In this document: in pieces, positions 15,632 through 19,542 of the stretch
How positions within the stretch are numbered: position 1 is the first letter of the stretch
Layout: each line of letters starts with the position of its first letter
NCBI GenBank assembly: GCA_014804495.1
Contig: JAAUZS010000102.1
Coordinates: 1-19,542, forward strand
DNA length: 19,542 nt
Source: Lachnospiraceae bacterium
GTDB lineage: Bacteria; Bacillota; Clostridia; Lachnospirales; Lachnospiraceae
Direction: 5' to 3'
Program-made: the position numbers and the translations under genes
The notes under the pieces: model-generated
What the model was told of the DNA's origin: nothing
Seen by the model: the letters and a program-made list of their open reading frames with translations, nothing else
Database searches by the model: none

Positions 15632-15661
15632 TTGACGAAACATATCTGTTTATTATATAAT
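15632..15661 (+). promoter_or_regulatory. Promoter of the secreted repeat protein gene
   Basis: TTGACG (15632-15637) and TATAAT (15656-15661) lie 18 bases apart, near consensus. The roughly 70-base leader contains a small hairpin, AGGTA/TACCT (15674-15686), and a GATTTT/AAAATC pairing; neither matches a riboswitch I know. AAAGGAG (15722-15728) is 8 bases before ATG. Confidence 0.65.
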
Positions 15662-15736
15662 AAAGTAACGAACAGGTAGGATACCTAAAACGGATTTTCT
15701 TAACAAAAATCGTAAAAATGGAAAGGAGAACACAGT

Positions 15737-16624
15737 ATGCATTTTAGAAAAGTAATTGTAGCGGGAGTGGTGGCTGTTATGCTTGTCGGTTCGACTCTCA
15801 ACGTATCAGCTGCCGAACCTTCCACCAGTAATTATGTAAAAGAGCTTAAAAAAAGCGGAAAGGAAAGCCTTATTATCGACGTTGAGGCATACAAGGCGGC
15901 CTATAGCGATTTGGCAGCGGTTTTCGGTGATAATGAGTATGCTTATATAGAGCATTATCTGACCGTTGGTGTCTTTGAAGGCAGGACTAAAGGCGTTTTG
16001 TTTGATCCTTTGGCCTATGCAGCGGCGTATGACGATGTCGGGGCGGCTTTCGGCAATGATATTTCCGCCATCGTGGATCACTATATAAAATTTGGAGCTG
16101 CGGAAAACCGCACATATGGAACTGCAAATGGATATGCAGATATAGCGGCAGCACAGAAAGTCGGCAGCCCGAGCGTTGCTGTGCTAAGAAGTGCCTACAA
16201 TACCAACGCGGCAGTAACCAATGTTGGAGCAGGTACTGTGGCAGCTGGAAATGTTGGAGCTAACCCTGCGGTAACTGCAAACAGTTACATTACTTCAGAC
16301 GGCAGTAATTTTGAAACAGAAACTGCGGTAAATGCTAATATTAACAGTATGCCTGCTGCAGCTTCCGGCAACGTAAATAAAACCCCGAGTTATAATCATA
16401 CCACTTCTATTTATGAAGACAATGAGCATAAGACTCTGCTGCGGGTTGAGTACTATGATGATAACAATAAGCTGTATGAATATTCGGAGGTTGTATATAA
16501 TGATAAAGATACCAATTCCTATACGGAAACGGTATATCGGTATGATGAGGAGAATAAAGAGGAGGTTGTTACACGTACGAATACTTACGTGAACGGAGAA
16601 CTTGTATCCTCTGAAAATCATTAG
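15737..16624 (+). CDS. Secreted protein with two AYxDL..FG repeats and a charged Tyr-rich C-terminus
   Basis: The 295-residue product starts with a signal peptide (basic n-region HFRK, core VIVAGVVAVMLVGST, likely cleavage after VSA near residue 25). Two tandem repeats of about 37 residues follow: 48-84 (AYKAAYSDLAAVFGDNEYAY..., ending HYLTVGVFEGRT) and 90-126 (AYAAAYDDVGAAFGNDISAI..., ending HYIKFGAAENRT). I have seen similar units in surface proteins of gut Clostridia but cannot name a family. Residues about 140-215 are Ala/Asn/Gly/Val-rich with repeated NVGA motifs, like a flexible linker. The C-terminal part (about 220-295) is rich in Tyr, Glu, Asp and Asn in alternating strands (LLRVEYYDDNNKLYEYSEVV), reminiscent of YD/MORN-like beta repeats. 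No LPxTG sorting signal. Likely a surface or matrix protein; function unknown. Confidence 0.75.
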   Translation: MHFRKVIVAGVVAVMLVGSTLNVSAAEPSTSNYVKELKKSGKESLIIDVEAYKAAYSDLAAVFGDNEYAYIEHYLTVGVFEGRTKGVLFDPLAYAAAYDDVGAAFGNDISAIVDHYIKFGAAENRTYGTANGYADIAAAQKVGSPSVAVLRSAYNTNAAVTNVGAGTVAAGNVGANPAVTANSYITSDGSNFETETAVNANINSMPAAASGNVNKTPSYNHTTSIYEDNEHKTLLRVEYYDDNNKLYEYSEVVYNDKDTNSYTETVYRYDEENKEEVVTRTNTYVNGELVSSENH

Positions 16625-16651
16625 TATATATGAATAGTCAGGGAATATTTT

Positions 16652-16682
16652 GCGGGCGCATTTTTCAGGAAAGTGCGCCCGC
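16652..16682 (+). repeat. GC-rich stem-loop without T tract between two genes
   Basis: GCGGGCGCA (16652-16660) pairs perfectly with TGCGCCCGC (16674-16682) and the stem extends with TTTT/AAAG, leaving a tiny loop. No T run follows on either strand, so it is a poor intrinsic terminator. It ends 10 bases before the Shine-Dalgarno of the next gene. It may reduce read-through, protect the upstream mRNA end, or both. Confidence 0.55.
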
Positions 16683-16703
16683 TGCTACGGGCAGGGGCTT
16701 GTT

Positions 16704-17402
16704 ATGAAAACCATAAAACATGTCGTAATCACTTTATTGTTTATAACATTGGGCATTTCCACCGCACTTTTAGCGTATTTGCACTTTTTCGCATCAGGTG
16801 ACGAAGACCTTTCAGGTGAGTGGATTACTAATCTGGATATGACAGAGCAGGCAGCGGTCGCAGCATATAGCTGGCTGCAGGACATAGAAGCCGTATCTGT
16901 CTCCATAGAGGATATTGAGTCATATATGCAGGATCTGGCTATCCAGGTTAATTTATCTTTTGAACAAACTGCCCGCTCAGAGGGAACCTTCTATTGCAGT
17001 GTCTCACAGGAAAGCTATAATGAATGTAATCAGGCGGCTTATGAGGTGTTTGCTTTTGTATTTCAGGAGATTTTGGCGCAGAGACTCCACATGGCAGGAT
17101 ATATTGACAGCTCAGACGGCGAAGATATTGAAGCGCTTGTGACTGAAGCCTTCGGAATGTCCACAGTATCATATTTGATGTCCTATGGTCCTGCGTTGCT
17201 GCCTTCTTTGGAAGATTTACAGACCCTGTATAATGGCAGTGGCACCTACGAAGCTGCAGAAGGTATTCTGACCAGACAATTTGATGACGGCCAGCATGCC
17301 GATACAAAGGCAGAATATTATATCAGTAATGATTGCAATTTAATCTTGTCAGAAGAAACATCCCTGATTTTGTACGAAAAACAAGCGGAAGGGCAGGAAT
17401 AA
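16704..17402 (+). CDS. Membrane-anchored extracytoplasmic protein of unknown function
   Basis: The 232-residue product has one N-terminal transmembrane segment (about 7-28, VVITLLFITLGISTALLAYL) and an external domain beginning with LSGEWITNLDMTEQAAVAAY, which then alternates helical stretches with possible strands. A beta-rich end (AEYYISNDCNLILSEETSLI) recalls a small lipocalin-like or lipoprotein fold, but I do not recognise the family. Two external Cys residues (98 and 108) could form a disulfide. ATG 16704 is preceded by AGGGG (16693-16697) at 6 bases; the longer frame from 16650 starts at the edge of the GC-rich stem and is rejected. Its stop overlaps the start of the carboxypeptidase gene (TAATG), so the two are translationally coupled and probably act in the same envelope process. 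Confidence 0.72.
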   Translation: MKTIKHVVITLLFITLGISTALLAYLHFFASGDEDLSGEWITNLDMTEQAAVAAYSWLQDIEAVSVSIEDIESYMQDLAIQVNLSFEQTARSEGTFYCSVSQESYNECNQAAYEVFAFVFQEILAQRLHMAGYIDSSDGEDIEALVTEAFGMSTVSYLMSYGPALLPSLEDLQTLYNGSGTYEAAEGILTRQFDDGQHADTKAEYYISNDCNLILSEETSLILYEKQAEGQE

Positions 17403-18853
17403 TGAAAACAATCCTACAGAAAACAAGTTTACTTATATTGTCAGTAATCATGATATGCTCGATTCTGCCTGTCAGAGTAGACGCAAGCTACGAAATTCCC
17501 GGAATCTGTCGGGTACAGACAGATATCGGAAGCACGTTTACCGTAAAAACTTTGGATTATGGTTACGATAACAACACTTATCTTTCCCTGCGTGATATGG
17601 CTATGGTTCTTAATAATACGGATAAATCCTTTTCGCTGGGAATTACAAGTAATACCGTATCTTTGAATATAGGAAATAACTATGCACCCGTGGGAGAGGA
17701 AAATGAACCTTGGGAAGATGCTGAAAACCCCAACATCTCTTTACGGCGAAATGAATTCAAGGTAAATGATGAAGAGGTAAATTACTATACTCTGATTATG
17801 AAATTGCCCTCAGGATATTACGACTGCTTTATGATGGCGGCCGATCTGGCTATGATATTGGATGTTGATATCACAGTTTCAGATGCTGACCTTTTGCAGA
17901 TTAATACACAGGATTCCTTCCGTGTATCCCCTACAGACTTGGAGCAGGACGGATATTTTTACGGAGTCAACAGTGTGCTGGTGGGTGATGCTACTACAGG
18001 AGAAGTATACTATCAGTATCAGTCTGATATGCCATATCCTATAGCAAGCACCACTAAGCTTATGACGTGTCTTTTGACTATGGATGCCATCTCAGAGGGA
18101 CAGATTAGTCTTGGGGACTGGGTAGCTGTTTCTGATGAAGTTCAGGCGCTGTCTGCATCAAGCGACGGGGTAATTCCCTTGACAGCCGGAGAACAGATAA
18201 CCGTTCAGGACCTCCTGCTGGGAGCGCTTTTGCCATCCAGTAACGAATGTGCACTGTGTCTGGCTGAATCTATTGCAGGTTCGGAGGAAGCTTTTGTCGA
18301 AATGATGAATCAGAAAGCGCTTGAATTGGGACTTTCCCAGGCAGTATTTTTTAACAGTCATGGTCTGCCTTCTTATACGGAAGAGCCTGTTCCCTCAAAG
18401 CGTCAAAACCGTATGAGTGCAGAAGATATGTTCAGGCTGGTCTCTTATTTGCTGAAAGTTTATCCACGGATTACAGACATAACATCTCTGGAATCAGCTA
18501 CATTAGAATGTCTCGACCTTGAAGTGCGCAATACAAACCCGCTTCTGAAAAATCTGCCTGAAGTCACCGGATTGAAAACCGGAACTACCAACAAAGCAGG
18601 TGCCTGTCTGGTTACATCCCTGACTGTGGATGACGGAAAGCTGGAACATGATTTGGTAGTTATTGTTCTTGGAACCGAGGATTCTATAGAGAGAGGCCGC
18701 GTTTCGGGATTGCTGGCAAGATATGCCCTGGATGCCTTTTATACGGGCATAGAAGAATCGGAAATCGGTGAGCCTTCACAGTCTTCGGGGAATCTGCCCA
18801 TACACGCTGAGGCAGCAGTAGACTTGATACTTCAGACAGCAAAAAAACACTAA
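17402..18853 (+). CDS. D-alanyl-D-alanine carboxypeptidase (peptidase S11) with N-terminal copper-amine-oxidase-like domain
   Basis: This enzyme class removes the terminal D-Ala from peptidoglycan stem peptides outside the membrane. The 483-residue product has a signal peptide (LLILSVIMICSILPVRVDA), then a domain of about 130 residues (TYLSLRDMAMVL..., ISLRRNEFKVNDEEVNYYT..., CFMMAADLAMILDVDI) resembling the copper-amine-oxidase N-terminal-like domain of clostridial surface proteins. The S11 catalytic domain follows, with all three motifs: SxxK at Ser216-Lys219 (ASTTKLMT), SxN at Ser279-Asn281 (PSSNECAL) and KTG at 392-394 (GLKTGTTNKAG). It lacks a long C-terminal amphipathic anchor, ending soon after the catalytic domain, so membrane attachment may be through an uncleaved signal or the partner protein. 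ATG overlaps the previous stop by one base, with AGGAA just upstream. Confidence 0.93.
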   Translation: MKTILQKTSLLILSVIMICSILPVRVDASYEIPGICRVQTDIGSTFTVKTLDYGYDNNTYLSLRDMAMVLNNTDKSFSLGITSNTVSLNIGNNYAPVGEENEPWEDAENPNISLRRNEFKVNDEEVNYYTLIMKLPSGYYDCFMMAADLAMILDVDITVSDADLLQINTQDSFRVSPTDLEQDGYFYGVNSVLVGDATTGEVYYQYQSDMPYPIASTTKLMTCLLTMDAISEGQISLGDWVAVSDEVQALSASSDGVIPLTAGEQITVQDLLLGALLPSSNECALCLAESIAGSEEAFVEMMNQKALELGLSQAVFFNSHGLPSYTEEPVPSKRQNRMSAEDMFRLVSYLLKVYPRITDITSLESATLECLDLEVRNTNPLLKNLPEVTGLKTGTTNKAGACLVTSLTVDDGKLEHDLVVIVLGTEDSIERGRVSGLLARYALDAFYTGIEESEIGEPSQSSGNLPIHAEAAVDLILQTAKKH

Positions 18854-18883
18854 TTTATATGAAAGGTATGTGAGGAATTGCAT

Positions 18884-19542
18884 ATGAAAATTAAAAAGCA
18901 TTTACATGACATTATTTATGTTGTTATCCTTTTTGTGGCCATTATCATTTTGTTTTTCTGGTTCACTGCACGGAACAGCAGCCGGATGGAGAAGCAGAAC
19001 AAAGATTATGCGGCGGACTCCGCACGGATGAAGGCTGAGCAGATTGATGACGAGTTAAATAACGCCCTGAACCGGATTGATACATATGCATATTTCGTGG
19101 GAGAAAGTCTGGATGATTCCATGATTACGACACAGATGCTCAGTAAAATTGAAGAAAACTCACAGTTTGATGCCATAATGTTTACGAATTTGGACGGTGT
19201 TGACTATGCTTCCGACGGACGGTATGTGGATGCGACGGCCAGAAAATATTATTATGACGGTATAAGAGGAAACAGGGGTATAGAGGTTATTTTTGACTCA
19301 TACTTTTTTGATGAGACAATGGTATGTTTTTATGCGCCGGTCCGTGCAAATGGCGAGGTTGTCGGTGTACTGCGGGGCGTTTTTCTTGCCGAGGAATATT
19401 TGAGAAGCATGCTTAGCACCACATATTTTGGAGAGACGGCTAACGTATTCCTGTGTACGCCGGATGATATAGTAATTGCCAGTTCGGATGGTATGGATTA
19501 TGAAGGTCATCTCATTGATGCACTTACGGGGGATGGCGTGAT
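18884..19542 (+). CDS. Membrane sensor protein with extracytoplasmic Cache-like domain (3' end outside window)
   Basis: Translation from ATG 18884 (GAGG at 18872-18875, 8 bases upstream) stays open to the window end, giving 219 residues. Seen: a cytoplasmic basic start (MKIKKHLHD), a transmembrane helix (IIYVVILFVAIIILFFWFTA), a helix rich in charged residues, then an alpha/beta region containing FDAIMFTNLDGVDYASDGRY, VCFYAPVRANGEVVGVLRGV and NVFLCTPDDIVIASSDG. These are the strand patterns of a Cache/PAS-like extracellular ligand-binding domain. Such domains usually precede a second helix and a histidine kinase, GGDEF/EAL or chemoreceptor output module, which would lie beyond the window; the output type cannot be told. 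It follows the carboxypeptidase gene by 30 bases and may be in the same operon. Confidence 0.78.
   Translation, partial: MKIKKHLHDIIYVVILFVAIIILFFWFTARNSSRMEKQNKDYAADSARMKAEQIDDELNNALNRIDTYAYFVGESLDDSMITTQMLSKIEENSQFDAIMFTNLDGVDYASDGRYVDATARKYYYDGIRGNRGIEVIFDSYFFDETMVCFYAPVRANGEVVGVLRGVFLAEEYLRSMLSTTYFGETANVFLCTPDDIVIASSDGMDYEGHLIDALTGDGV

Noticed and set aside
15005..15643. Long open frame of 212 codons on the minus strand (and others opposite jetC and rubrerythrin)
   Set aside because: They lie antisense to genes with clear protein motifs, show no ribosome binding site or family signature, and have the composition of shadow frames.
15661..15720. Possible riboswitch in the leader of the secreted repeat protein
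   Set aside because: Only a 5-bp hairpin and a weak second stem are visible; no conserved core of a known class could be matched.
16650..16703. Start of the membrane-anchored protein at 16650
   Set aside because: It is translated through the GC-rich hairpin and places 18 odd residues before a normal membrane-anchor start at 16704.
17333..17401. Start of the carboxypeptidase at 17333
   Set aside because: It would overlap the preceding gene by 70 bases and put a basic stretch before a normal signal peptide. ATG 17402 forms a TAATG overlap with AGGAA upstream.
1..19542. CRISPR arrays, insertion sequences, retron or tRNA genes
   Set aside because: No regularly spaced repeats, transposase or reverse transcriptase motifs, or cloverleaf-like sequences were seen on either strand.

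Overview
The window looks like chromosomal DNA from an anaerobic Gram-positive of the Clostridia, most likely a Lachnospiraceae relative. This is inferred from purine-rich AGGAGG-type ribosome binding sites, TTGNNN-17-TATAAT promoters, rubrerythrin, a Csp-like subtilase and the style of the surface proteins. No rRNA, tRNA, CRISPR array, integrase or insertion sequence was seen. Every supportable gene lies on the + strand.

Region 1 (1-11148) is a defence/toxin-flavoured block. It opens with the 3' end of a membrane protein and a perfect-stem terminator. Next comes a Fic-family protein (probable AMP-transferase) whose true start is a GTG at 595, preceded by a cluster of TTGGGAGAAAG repeats over its promoter and ribosome binding site. 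Then follow a cytoplasmic-looking S8 subtilase of the Csp type with an intact triad, a RelE/ParE-like toxin-antitoxin pair, and a complete four-gene Wadjet system, jetA-jetB-jetC-jetD. The Wadjet genes look like the subtype whose JetA is the DUF5716 family. JetA, JetB and JetC form an SMC-like loop-extruding complex and JetD is the Toprim nuclease that cuts small circular DNA. They read as one operon behind a strong promoter at 4475-4503, with the jetB/jetC and jetC/jetD reading frames overlapping.

Region 2 (11149-12471) is an oxidative-stress and regulatory interlude: rubrerythrin with its own extended -10 promoter, then a MarR-type repressor. A stem-loop lies between them.

Region 3 (12472-19542) is concerned with the cell envelope. 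An MBOAT acyltransferase and an SGNH/DltD-AlgX-like membrane-anchored partner probably O-acetylate a surface polymer. A secreted protein with two copies of an AYxDL..FG repeat has its own promoter. It is followed by a membrane-anchored protein of unknown function, overlapping by one base a D,D-carboxypeptidase with an N-terminal copper-amine-oxidase-like domain. The window ends inside a membrane sensor with an extracytoplasmic Cache-like domain.

The main biological content is the Wadjet system with an adjacent toxin-antitoxin pair. The least explained pieces are the repeat cluster controlling fic, the C-terminal extension of the SGNH protein, and the secreted repeat protein with its membrane-anchored neighbour. 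I see no gene set that I would confidently call an undescribed system.
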